From Xylaria sp. FL1777 (taxonomy: Eukaryota > Ascomycota > Sordariomycetes > Xylariales > Xylariaceae): 64,000 bases of DNA. Within the stretch, counting starts at the first letter, position 1. The number at the start of each line of letters is the position of its first letter. The stretch spans positions 186,001-250,000 of the forward strand of contig MU400506.1 in the NCBI GenBank assembly GCA_022578965.1. The letters run 5' to 3'. Under the pieces are notes generated by a model. The model saw nothing but the letters and a program-made list of their open reading frames with translations, did no database searches and was not told the DNA's origin. Shown in pieces: positions 36,293 to 48,365 of the stretch. The position numbers and the translations under genes were made by a program.

Positions 36293-36327
36293 AGGTAGTG
36301 TTGCTGAAACCCTCACTAAATAGATAG
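36293..36327 (-). repeat. Right terminal inverted repeat
   Basis: 35 bases, exact reverse complement of 35895-35929. Confidence 0.85.
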
Positions 36328-36885
36328 GCTAAAGTTCAACCTAAGTATAGATAGGTAGCTAGCTCTCACCAAATCGAATCCCTTTTATTCTGGTATGCTT
36401 CGTAAGTACATCTATTTTCGCAGAAATTCCTTGGCTTAAGTGTATGATTGGTCAGAAAGCCCCAGAGTATCTAATATGGTGTACGGCTAGGTATGCATTG
36501 AGTACACACCTAATGCAATGTTCCGGTACCACATACGAGTACCTACAAGTATTAAGTATACATAGGTAGGTAGTAGGTTGGTAAGCATTGGGGGCCGTGG
36601 CGGAATCTCCACCCATCCATCTACGGTGTACGGTACCTACCTAACCTACACAAGTGACCTAGCCAGCCGAGACACTTAGGTATACATAGGGAGTATACTA
36701 TACATATGTAGATACCTAATACAGTACCGCCGACCGGTTCACGTCAAGACGCCACCGTAGGTAAGTAAGTACCTAGGTTACTGCGACCTCACATCCACCA
36801 ACATTCACTAACCGCGCCAGACGTCATCCACGCTTACTCAATGTCCTACCAACGTCCCGATTGAAGTTCTAGTATATTGAAGACA
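36328..36885. promoter_or_regulatory. Spacer upstream of the DUF202 gene
   Basis: Rich in CCTAGG/GGTAGGTA words (near 36561, 36632 and 36760-36778). It must contain the promoter of the small membrane protein gene starting at 36886. No defined element is recognised. Confidence 0.45.
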
Positions 36886-37652
36886 ATGTCTGAGGTGGGT
36901 TTGTCCTTTCCTTGCTAGAGTAAAACATCTAAAAAGCCGAGAGCAAGGGAGAGAAGGTGGGGGCGCAGAGAGAGCGCATACTGCGTATACACATCGTCAG
37001 GGTGGCGGCAGAATCCTGACCTCTGAGACACACAAATCTGACCTGGACATTCGCTGTCCGCACCGGCGCTCCCTTAATCGGACAGCTGACTAATACGAAA
37101 TTCCATAGCCACATCCCGAAGACCGCCTCCATCTACGATTACATCGTGCCCGGCCGGTGGTGTTAACGGCCCAAGAGTAAGCGTCCTAGCACTTGCGGAA
37201 TCTTTCTGTTTACGGAAGAGACGACACCTTTCTTTTTCAGTACCTTTCGGACCCTGCCAGTCCATGCGGCGTCTTCTCGGTTTTAGAATGAACGCTTACG
37301 CTTACGCTTCTGGGATAGGCTAGTTGAGATTCGAGCAGCACAGAGAACTTTCGAGGGAGCTTATATGAGGACGGCTCTCTCGCAGTTCAGCTTTGCCCTG
37401 ATTATACTTAAGATCTTCACTTCTGAATTCTACGCCATCGGCGCGCTCTTCGCCGTCTATGGGGCGACTGTTATGCTATGCGCCATATATCGTCGGTACG
37501 AAGGCAACAGGCAGTTCTTCAGCGTTATAGACAATGAAGGAAAGGTCATGAGCAAGTTCCGCACTTGCAATACTAGCGTTTTACTCCTCACCACACTAAG
37601 CCTCGGCGCATATATCGGCTTGTTAATCCTGACCTGGAATTTAGCGATTTGA
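36886..37652 (+). CDS. Small DUF202 integral membrane protein
   Basis: Membrane protein of the DUF202 family; function is not established. The solid part is exon 37287-37652, preceded by a good acceptor (TTTTAG), reading NERLRLRFWDRLVEIRAAQR, then TFEGAYMRTALSQFSFALII, a first membrane segment, IGALFAVYGATVMLCAIYRR, the charged EGNRQFF and a last hydrophobic segment near the end. The 5' end is inferred: ATG TCT GAG at 36886-36894 followed by a GTGGGT donor and a 392-nt intron would give MSE-NERLRLRF, 124 residues in all, which suits the short, charged N-terminus of fungal members. The 9-nt first exon is the uncertain point; an alternative start inside the intron has not been found. Three membrane helices are likely. 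Lies just right of a transposon-like element. Confidence 0.8.
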
Positions 37653-39195
37653 AAACTATGCTACCAGGTTTCAGGTTCAACTACCTTCGACGTTATATAG
37701 GGCCGCTCTTTCAAAGACCAACCATTGAGGCATTTGGTCTTCCTTGCGTCTTCAAAGGCGCTGGGTACTAGCAGACTATCAGGATCCAGTCTAGGGATTC
37801 GAAAAAGTCAATAGCTACACCAATGGACGATGGCGAGCTACCATTCGTCAGGTGCGGCACTGATAAAGGTCACCAATCTGAGGATAATTTTGAAGAGGCC
37901 AGCCGCAGGAGAGCCGCTCGGGTGAGCTCCGAGGTCGTCGTACTATACAATACGACAAAGCGTACGATGGCCCATCCGATCGCCATTTTGCCAGCGAATA
38001 CCGGCGTCGCTCGGCACGCCACGCATACGCCAGGAATAGGTATAAATGAATTGGAGAAGAAAGTGCATATAAACCTATTCAATTTAATACACGCACTGAC
38101 AATACTAGTAACCGCATGAAAATTAGATAAAACACTGCCTAGTAGCTTTCCTCCCACATCGAAGAATACTTAAACAAGCCTTGAAACAGCAAAACTTTTG
38201 GATCCCCCCTACCCCTGCTTTTCTGCCCAAACGTCAAAGCGCACATTAGCCAGAGCAAAAAAATGAAGTAAAAATAACTCGCGAGAAAATACAGATGATG
38301 ATGAGGACAGCTTAGCAATGGACGTGAAATGATAGAGCCCATTCAGTGTCTTCCGCCCCTGCATTGGTCACAGTGAACATGCCGAGCCGCGTTTTTTTCC
38401 CACGGCCAGTGGCGGTGGTCCATTAGGGTGTTGCGCGAGCCGGGTTGCCGTATAGTAGGTAGGTAACATGTCACGCACTTACGGTGACGCTGACCACCAC
38501 CATTACCACCACTCCCACCACTACCCATACCCATGGCCATGGATTAGATAGACGTCGTTGGCCGCTTATGTCCATGTCCTGCGCCAACGGCACGGCAACG
38601 GAATTGGACAAGCGGAACGGGACGAAACGGGACGGGACGGCACGCGAGGGGAGGGGACGAGACGCCTCTCACGAGACTAATAGGGGTGCGATGCGATATG
38701 ATATGTCTGTTCTGTCCATCTGTTTTGCCTGTCTCTTGTCTGTCTTCCAGACCTCGCAACATACCACCCTATTAATGGCAGCCGAGCCATCGGGTCCCGT
38801 GCGTCGGGAACACTGGGTATATATGAATAAGGACCGCGCGGCTCCCTCTTCCAGTTGCTCAAACACTTCTTTCTTGCGAAGCAATTTGTGACTGAACCTT
38901 TTATACATATTCGTTTTGGTTTTTTTATTTGAGAGCCTCTTGCCCTACGTTTTCATGTGAGCGTTGGATTTGAGTTCCTAAGCCCCTTTTTTTTTTCTCT
39001 TTTCTTATTTTCTTTTCTTAATCTTCGTAGTCGAACAAACATCCATATCACTCCCCTTGAGCTCGGTCTTTCGCCAGGTTCGAACGCACCGCGGTATTGG
39101 GTTCGCAAAATTGGTGCTGCTGTACTTTCTGTCTTGATGGACCGTAGCAACTGCAAGCCATCCGTCCGAAGTCAGCACGGCCCCGAATAGGAGAC
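37653..39195. other. Convergent spacer, 1.5 kb
   Basis: Between the DUF202 and Zn(II)2Cys6 genes (3' ends facing). Contains GGGACG/ACGGG-type simple repeats near 38618-38665 and an ACC-rich run near 38490-38530. The 135-codon plus frame over this area is low-complexity Thr/Arg sequence and is not accepted as a gene. T-rich tracts near 38990-39010. Confidence 0.5.
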
Positions 39196-40542
39196 TTATC
39201 GCCCGTAATATGCCCCGTCGATGTGAGCGGGGTGTTCGCCCGCCGGCGGGACCTGCTGTCCTCCTTCTGCGTACCATGGCTGGTACGGCTGTTGCCACGC
39301 CGTGTAGGAGGTCGAGGGGCTGGTCTCGATGCTCGATGGGTGGTAAATTTCTGAGGCGACCGATGTCTTCCTCTCGTACGTTCGACTTGGGGTCGTCGCA
39401 TATTGCACAGAGTGCTCTCCACTGAACGACATCGACCTTGTTGGTTGCTGGTACGAGGGCCACACGTCTTCGGATCGAGATGTACCCTCTGATCCTACTG
39501 TTGCTTCTAGAGGAGATGTTGCCCACGCCGCAGAGGTCTGTGTCGCCGTTACTGGGTAAGCAGCGTAGCCGGGGGCTACGGGAGATTCTGGCGGATAGCT
39601 TCTCCACGAGGTGTTGATATCCCCCTGTTTCGCTGTGGGACTTGTGGTAGTCGATGCCCAGTTTTCTATGCTGTGACCGTAGTTGTACGGTCTGGCAGCT
39701 TGCGCTCCTGGCCCGACTGAGAAACGTTTAGCGGTGGGTAATAGCCAACAGCAAGCTTGGGTAGAACCTACGTTTAGGGTCCTCGAGATAGGTGTCTGGT
39801 CTGATGCCTGGTGGTCTCATATCATGACTCGCCGACATTGTCCTGCCATTGTAGGACTGGTGCGTTTGCATGTTCCCAGGATGATTCGGTGCGATCGGGG
39901 GCGGCGTAACCGCAGATCCTAGCATCGTCTTGGGAAGTGGTTTCGATCCAGCCCTTACCGCCGTGGGCGGTGGTTGCTGGTCTACGGCATAGAACTGACA
40001 ATCTTTCTTGAGTCTGATGCACTGGCTACAGCGTCCGTCATCTTTCACAGGCTGACACCTAATCTTCCGTTTTCGACAGTTCCCTAGCAAGCCATTTAGC
40101 ATCATCCCGATCCTCTTTCAGTCCTCATACGCCGACACTACATACCGCACGCCATGTTGGTTCTTGCGTACCCAAGTCTATTCCTCTTCTTCTCGCCGGA
40201 GAGACCGAGGGACTCTGTGTCGGGTTCGTTCATCCCCTGCGGTCTCACGTTAGGGGTCGAGTGGGATCTTCTAAGTTTCAAGGCTTTTGACATAGACTCT
40301 CGTCGTCTGGCGAGGGGGTTGTGGGTGGCCGGAGGTGGGTATGCTGATAGTGGGAGAAGAGGAGCTGGAAGCTGGGCTGGAAAAGATGGTGTTGAAGGGA
40401 CTGGTGGTTGCTGGAGATGTCTTACCTCCATGATGGAGTTCGTCGATGGCGGGTAGCTAGACATGTAGGTTGAGTGTGACATGTCCATCGCGACAGTACT
40501 ATGCGGCGATGATGAATAGTGGAAAGACATTGTAGGTCGCAT
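39196..40542 (-). CDS. Zn(II)2Cys6 transcription regulator
   Basis: Fungal-type DNA-binding regulator. Exons 40542-40146, 40083-39772 and 39716-39196 sum to 1230 nt (409 residues). The binuclear zinc cluster spans the first splice junction: Cys132, Cys135, Cys142, Cys151, Cys154 and Cys161 in ACGNCRKRKIRC..GRCSQCIRLKKDC, a canonical CX2CX6CX8CX2CX6C. It is preceded by a conserved basic stretch (MSKALKLRRSHSTPNVRPQ and LSGEKKRNRLGYARTNMA), which is a recurrent lead-in in this subgroup. The cluster lies in the middle of the chain rather than at the N-terminus, and no fungal-specific transcription factor middle-homology domain follows; the rest is Ser/Pro/Thr-rich. The start could be Met1 (40542) or Met5 (40530). 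Targets are unknown. Confidence 0.92.
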
Positions 40543-43300
40543 GCAACGGTTGGGTTCCCAGATAAGATGCGGAAGAATCCACCGGAAAAGTCAGTTCGAT
40601 CTGCGATACCCCAACAGAGAATGCCACGCTAACAAGCTGATGTCGACGGCTTCTGTCCCTAGGTATATAAATATTTACATAGACAGATAGCTCGGCCGAT
40701 GAGCGCGTAACGGTGCTCGGTTTTGCAACCGCTAACGTCTTCGGTTGATAACTGAGTCTTCCGTGAAGCTTCCCTTCCTCGTTGGGCAGGTGCCGGCTCT
40801 GATGACCGAGATCGTAAGACTGCTATAATGCTCTAAAACAGGGAGTGAAGGTGGTGGAGAGCTCAAAGTGGACCAATGGACTTCGTAGACGACGCTGAGG
40901 CCCTGGGAACAGAGCTTTGCCGCAACCCAAAAGCTGTCCTAGGTCTCATCCAAGAGGTGCAGCGGCAAGGGTTTGTCGGTCAGACGCCTTTAAAGCGTCA
41001 GATGTATATGCTATCCACACAGTAATAGCCTCTTGCTTAGGGCTACCGCCAAGGTGCCGAACCACGGATGATACAGGTTGAAGAATCCTATCCGAGCCTT
41101 GCAAGTATGAGTCTCTGGTTCGATGCTCATGTCAGTGGGGATGCTGGCTCTGAAACTATGGACGGAGAGTCAAAGCTGAGCGAGCCAGCACTGGTTCAGA
41201 CTCGAGGAGGGACTAACTTAGGTGGAACCTCGCCTCGACTTAACGGTCTACTCGCGGTTGTCACCCGCAGGGGCGTTACCAGCCGGACCTCTCGCTTGAC
41301 TGAACCGTTGACAGGCTTCGATACTTAAGATCTATAGTATCTCAACACCACCACTAGCGCTATGATAGATTCAGGGATCCGAATAATATTGAAGGTTATT
41401 AGAGGACGCCTTGTCCAAGCCCAGAAACGACGAGATCTCCTGCAAGAGCGGTCACTTGGTAAACGGGATAGCAGAGCCAACAAGAGAAGGATTTAAGAGC
41501 TAACTAAGTAAGGCATGAAGAAAAAGCGTGGCAACCGGTTCGATTTTATAACACCTGAGGCGAGAGTAAAGAAAATATACACATACCATTTTGTGACGAA
41601 GGAAGACGGGCCGAGCCTAGGTCCTAGAGCTTTCTTTCCAAGATCTTAGCGAATTAACTAGAATTTTGACCCTTGATGTACTCTAATCTCTATTATCCAA
41701 AGCGCCGCCATGCCAACAAATAGAGCAATAAATGATAAGATTGCCCGGCTGCGAGCCTCAACCGTACCCAGAAGGAACATTAGTCTTTGACTATGGCATT
41801 CTGGCAAAAAAAGCTATCTAATATGAAACCTTGAGTCCGAGGTCATTTTGCCTCAATATCAAAAACTTGAGACAGATAGGGTCTACTATGAATGGGGCCC
41901 GTATCGGCTATCTGCTGCTTCGATGACGAGCTCGACCAACTCCATTCAGGAGCTATGGAGGTTACGCGGCTACACCCTTGGGCGATCTTAAGAGCTGTTC
42001 CATAATATCTTCTACGATGATGGGTATACACGGGTACTTGATCAGTAGTAGCCTTGGCAGATCCATCGCATGTTCCATGACTAGGTCACCAAGATCACGA
42101 GAAGCGATAAAGGGCTAGACCCATGTCCGGATTTATGCCCAGTGATCTCAAGCTCCCATGACGTCTTCGTAAGTCTGCCCGGAAGCTTGAACTTCCTACG
42201 CCGCTTGATGCTCATCCGAACATCCTCGCGATGCGCCGCGGATCTTGCATAAGAGTGAGTGGTTCAGACGACAAGCATTGATGGGTGCAACCATCCCAAC
42301 AGAACAGTCGACCGGCCATTCAGAACTCTGCGAAGACGACAGTCAGGATCTTGATCAAAGTCACAATAGAAAGGCCTAGCTTTTCCAATTTTCGCGAAAC
42401 GTTTTGTTCATTTGGCTTTTATCATTTTTCCAGAGTCACTTTATGCCCGGCACTCTACACCTAGACTGTCTCGTTGCATCTGTCTCTCTGCAGGTGCGGA
42501 GGATTCGCAGCTCGAATCCCTGCACACGGCTTGTCGATCCCGGCTCCAGGTAGCGCCAAAGCATATACATGTGCAAAGAGCCAGAAACCCTTGCTGCAGC
42601 GAGGACCAATGCGATGGCTTCGTATGGCTGGGGTTCCTTTTGCCATCGCACTGCCGCCGAGCACATTCAAAATCCGGGACTGTCAAGCTGGTTGTCGAGG
42701 AGAGGCTAAAAAAGCCACGAAAGCTATAAGCCAGAATAGGCTGAACCGGATAGTATAAAGAACGTTTGACAAGCTTCGTTCTCTCGTATTGCTCTGTTCT
42801 GGATACTGGTTCGGGCCGTTCTCCTTCACGTCAGACCCTGTTGGCCGACAAAACCATCTCGATAGTAAGGAAACACTTGGCGGTTCTAGCTCTTAGTTTC
42901 CCCTGAATATGTAGACCAACACAATGCATGGTCGAGCGTAGTAGCCAAACCCATCGTGCTCGTACCTTGCTCATGCTCTAACTCCATCGTCGCAATGCAG
43001 CGGTGCTGGGCCTGCTGAAAGATGATGAGAGCATTTTCAATTCTTTTCGGGAAATCTTGACCATGTCTTGACCATGAACTCCGCATGCAATAGGCAGCCC
43101 AAGAATACCACGGGATCCGCCATGTCGGTACCTGCGAAAGATCTCGACTTGCAGACGGGGGTCCATTCACTTTGACCTGCATCGCGCGCCATACGACCAC
43201 GGTTGCCCACATTGGCGTGTCACCTACTCTCCAGAGTGCGCTACACGCATACACAAGCATGGTCACGGTTACTGAATGCTAGTATGATTTACAGCGTCTG
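40543..43300. other. Intergenic region with decayed coding-like fragments
   Basis: The left end is the promoter of the zinc-cluster gene. Three coding-like pieces stand out without a family: 40876-41025 plus (starts MDFVDDAEALGTELCRNPKA, 49 codons then stop), 41068-41328 plus (86 codons) and 42886-43266 minus (126 codons). Around 42440-42750 frames are long on both strands because of composition. None can be joined into an intact gene by eye; relics of a gene or transposon are possible. Confidence 0.4.
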
Positions 43301-46300
43301 CCGGAGACGCGATGTTACATGATGCCGCTGCCTCGTCCATCCGGGATGATATAGGACGAACGAGATCTGTTCAATGTCATGCAACGCCAGGCCAAGTCTG
43401 TGCGTTGCTTAATGTCTGCTCAGAAGCCAGTCACCCCAGTGCCGATCAGAATGACGTTGTGCGTTACTGGATGCCTTTGCATTCCGTGGACGAGTAACTC
43501 CACCAACACGCGACAGACTCTACTGTGCACTAATATGGAACTTCATCCACTCAACAGTGAATGCATTTTCTGCTAGACTAGACGATCAAACCCTAAACCT
43601 GACATCGCTGATTGTGTTGACGCCACTGTCCGTGTGTGGCCTTATCATCACACCGGTCGCTTCATGCGTATAGATGCTACAGTTAGTAACATCAGATCGA
43701 CTCAGCTGTAGGTATTTCGCCTCGGCTATAGGTGATCCGCGCTTACACATGATAGCAGCCTTACATCCCCCCGATGAGGAAGATCTCTAACGTCATGGAT
43801 TACCGTACCTTTCTCAATCTTCAATTGAGTCGCGGGGTAATCTGGTCTCGGCCCCGGAGACGCGTAACAGGCCGTTTTGAAATTTGATGGGTCGTTCTAG
43901 CAAACGAACAGGGGTCTGAAGTCAACAAAGGTTAAGCTGGTGGGCAAGAGTTAAACTACCTAACCCACAATTGAGAGAAATTGTCGGTTTATTCCGCTAC
44001 TAGCTCGTCACTGGTAATAGGTATACCCTTTAGCAGTGGATATCAAAATTCTTGAAGCTAGCGACCAGCCGTGACGATATAGTAGATTCCTTTACGGATA
44101 GAACAGTTAACCAGATATAGGATTGCACGTATTAGTGAGCCTCGCTTAGTAGAAGCTTGGGCCTAATTACATGGAATAAACTAGAAGCCTCGCTCGACGC
44201 ATTTGGACTTATGCTACTGATCTCCCTTTAGCCAGAATACCGCTAAGAGATGCGGTAGCTCCCGTCGACTTGCCAGACTAGGATGGGGAACCAATATCCT
44301 GGAACCTCGGTCGGTTGCCCGGGCCTTGGCCACCAGGCAATCAATGCGCGGCGTGGAAGTAATCAATTTTCGGGACGGATACCCTCCCCTATTCGGGTCA
44401 CCCGAACCATCGTCTGCAACTTGAGGCTTTTTTGAACCTCTACAAATACAAGAAGAGCGACATTGGCATAATTTATTTCATGACGAGTCAACTTCAAGAT
44501 GCTGAACTATAAAGGAGCTCGAGGAAATTAACAATTCTCACAGACCTGATTAAACTCTCCATTCATTCGTAAAGCGCAGCAGAACACAAAACTTATGGCC
44601 AGAGTGAAGTGAATGTGCTCTATAGAGATAAGAATATTTGTCATTCAGTAATACAAACCGCTCAACTAGCAGCCAAAAGAAGCTAATGTGTAAGATTGAG
44701 TAATTCTCGCCCGAATCTTTCTCGGATGGTCGGCGCGGATTTTTGGGTCTAGATGCTCCTAGCAAATGTGTAGACGAGAGATATACATTCTAGGATAGTA
44801 TACAGGCCAGTCGAGGTATACGAAAACGGCCGTTTAACGCCTCATCCAGGCTACGTAACTTCTGCTGCTATGACGTTAAGGAGGCGATTACGGTCGATGC
44901 AACCTTGTTAGACATGTGCGACAAACAGCCTGCCTCCGAGTTTCGACTTCTGAGACATACTTAAGCAATTCCGTAGAAGTCTGAAAGCGGGCGCAATCAT
45001 AGTTGCTTTTGCAAGCTAGTGTTCTGAGACCTGAATATTGGAATCCTGTAAATATGTGGGTGAAAATGTGGCGTTGTAGTAGTCTCGCTTCCAAACGCAA
45101 CCTAATACTTTGTATCACTAACTCAAGTATCACTAACTGAGGTAAGGCCAATAGAGCCACGCAAGGCAATGAATATAGTCTCAACCTATTCATAGTAAAT
45201 TCACTCTTATGTCTCAAATAAAACGCCGAAACCAGACTGCCTTGACAGCCACAGCATGCTTGTGTAAGTAGAGGTATGTGATAATAATATGGCGTTTAGA
45301 AACAACTAGCCTTACGCCTTTAGTGGTAAGCATGTCTGACTCGAGTGAAAGACATCGAGCACGTGGCTAACTTTATGCATGTTATTGTATACTAGTCTTA
45401 TCCTCTGATTCTCAAATAATCATTCGCTGTTCATAGTTCACCCGCATCTGAAACCACATTCTTTAGTGTCGTGGACTAATGGGTGACGATCTACAGATCT
45501 CTGGATTGCACTAGATTATTTCCCAATGCAGCTATTTGTAATGGCTTAACTAAGAGAATATTGGAAAGGTAGCAGTCACGTATTCTGTAGCTTGAAAATC
45601 TGATTTCCTTCACATGGAGCATGTGGTTGCCCTCTCACCCCGAGAAACAATACTCGCATGTACTATACCTCTCGTAGACGACGGCTTTAATAAGCCTCTT
45701 TGTATTCTATTTAATTTGCAACCAGTGAATTTTTTCGGATTGCGGATCGGGAGCCCGTGAATAAATCTATGAACCCAAGTATATGCCAGAACTGCTCCTC
45801 TTATATCCACTATATAGGGAGTAGAATACCCTTCTCGCCTGTCACACTCTCCACATTTCTCTCCTTGCTTTGTAGCAGTATCCTTCTCGTCTGTGATACC
45901 TTGCCTAGAAATTAATTACTCCTGGCGTCAAGAAATGAACGTAGTCTGACCATATCTAGAAGCTGGCCTGGTATGAGGCGCCCCAGGGAGAGAACGATAT
46001 CCTCCCAAATATTATATACCTACACGTGGCGATATAATCGTATTCCTGGTTAGCATGACCCGGCTTCGTCACGGCCCACCCTTCGCTGCCTTTTCCAAGA
46101 TTCCTAGCCGCGTACTTGACACACGAACATATTCAGGGGTCTGCTGTCTCCGTCTTTAACCGCCCGGTCGAGCAATACGTTTCAGCATGGCAAATATGAC
46201 CCATAGAAGAAATCGGTAAATAGTGATTGAGACCAATCATCTGATAGTTTCATGCTGCCATATAGGAAAGGTGATACAAGGCAAACTACGAGGCGTTTTC

Positions 46301-48365
46301 CAGAGGGCTCTGCTAAGTTCTTTCAATGCGTTGAAATATGAAGTCAGCAAGGATAGACCTTGCTATAGGCCCAGAATGATTCATGAAATGGTAAAGGCGC
46401 TTCGTACAAGACTTTATTTCTATTGGATCTTCTAGTGACCAATGAACAATAGAAGACTACAAACTACTTACAAAGGACGATGTGACTTGAGGTATAGGCC
46501 AGGAAATTAGCATACATTATATGTTCTGGTAATCCTCCCGATACCACCTTCAGCGATGCCATTAGTCCGGGTATGTCCTTTGAATACTTCCGGCCTTCAG
46601 CCTATGGGGATACCATCTTTTGATGTAGTATACAAAATCGACAGTAATTCGCTGATTGTAAGTATGCCATACTATTTCCACGGAAATAACATGGAACTCC
46701 CAGTACCCCTAGATATGATGTTGTCCCTTACGCATTTCCTTCGAGAGCATTTAGTAATACATGTCATGAGCTCGATAGTCAAGCGTTTCAATAGTACTGT
46801 TTACTGTTCGATAGTACCTATGCTTTAGTAAAACACATAATCAGCCTCGTCATAGAACTGAACTGCTGTACTACATCACTACAATATGCAAAAATAAACG
46901 TGATTAGGTCGGACGTCCGACGCGGTGTTTATCCTGACTAACTTAGGGTACCAACAAGGTTATGTGATATACACAACGCTCTTAGGCAAATTTTTTCTCA
47001 GGCAAATTTTTCATTCATAGCCACCCAGTACCATCGGCAAAACAGTTACTAGGGGGTAAGCAAAACTCTGATGATATATAAAATGTGAGCGCGTTGGTTT
47101 TAATCTTATAGCATTGAGAAAATTCCTTATTACGGAATAGAAAAACGTGCAAGGACTATACACAGGCCCTGAATATGCCAATCATAAAAACTAGTTATGT
47201 GGCATATTTCTAAGTGCAGTAGCCTCGATTATAAGCCCCTTTTGCAAGCTTAGTCTCACAAGGGAACCGTTGAACATCCTCGAGTCTATATCTCACGCTC
47301 TTAAGAATATAGTCTGCGACAGTTAGTATTATAGTCAAAAGATATATATAACGTAGCGATTAGTATAGTAAGTAAGACGGAGTCCACAATCTACGACCCC
47401 CAAAAATTCTACGCTATACTAGTATATATATGTAGAAGTCTCACGGCACAGCCCCATGTCGAAGCGTGCACGCTACTGCGCGTTCCTTGCTCGCTTGCTT
47501 ACGTACACAGCTAACTTACACGTGGATGCCGCCATGCCGCATACATGCAGAGAATATAGAGCGAAAAAGGAAAGGTAAAAAAAAAGGGAAACTCGAACTA
47601 GTCTACGAGAGTCCAGATAAGTAAGGTTCGAGATGCGAAAGAGCCTTGTGAAGTTGTGATGAGCACGGTCCCCCTGAAAAGAATTGCGCACTTTCGAGTA
47701 TACTGCATACACTACCTATGTGACGACGACGCACGTTCCGTCCCAACAACGACTATCTACTATATGATGACATGGAGTGAAGGCATGGGGGGAACTAGTC
47801 TCGTAAGAGGGGGAGGGGAGGGAAGTACAGCATACTGCGTATTCTTTTCTCCTCGATCTGACTGTGTTCGTCAACGTCTCCTACCACACTATACAAAGTA
47901 CACTACTTACTGTCTGCCCGAATCTTAGCAATCAGTATACCGAGCCATCCGTCATGTGGCAAATCACGTATTAATACGTGTTTGTTTTTGTTCACAAGGA
48001 TACAAATGTCTTCGATGATCGAGATAAATGATATAATGATATATAAGCAAAAAAACAAAAAAAAAGAACAAAGCCTGACTTATTTGAACAATGGAATCAC
48101 TTTCGACTAATACCGCCGCCCCCTTTCCCTTTCAGAATGAAATGGCACGCAGGCCGCCGCCCTCCATTCCAGTCCATTACTAACATACATTATTTACATG
48201 TACGCGATAAACGCATGGTGATCTCATTATCCTTCGTGTGTGAAATATCCAAGAGGTAAAAAAATAAAAAAATATAGTCCTGCTTTGGAAACTGATATGA
48301 ACAATCTTCGCGCTCCAGCGCGCTCCAGTTCTTTTTTGGTGTTGTTTTTTTGTCTCGTAGTTAGT
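43301..48365. other. Gene desert, AT-rich, 5 kb
   Basis: No gene recognised. Most of the stretch from about 43560 to 47900 is AT-rich with stops in every frame and many TpA steps, the look of old RIP-mutated DNA. A few 70-90 codon frames (46223-46435 and 46556-46828 plus, 44888-45217 minus) carry no motif. An ATACTGCGTAT copy is at 47832-47842. The right end (48000-48365) is the 3' region of the PLP-enzyme gene, with A-rich tracts. Confidence 0.5.

Larger units (their letters stand above)
35895..36327. mobile_element. Non-autonomous element with perfect 35-bp terminal inverted repeats
   Basis: A 433-bp AT-rich segment bounded by 35-bp inverted repeats that match perfectly: 35895-35929 (begins CTATCTATTTAGTGAGGG) and 36293-36327. 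This is the architecture of a MITE-like DNA element. No clear multi-base target-site duplication is seen outside the repeats. If the outermost C/G pair is chance, a TA duplication just inside would fit the Tc1/mariner or pogo group, but this is inference. The interior carries a 71-codon frame (35906-36121) that starts inside the repeat and shows no transposase motif, so it is not called a gene. Confidence 0.75.

Noticed and set aside
38484..38891. 135-codon plus frame
   Set aside because: Its first half is encoded by ACC and GGGACG simple repeats; no domain and no homologous pattern.
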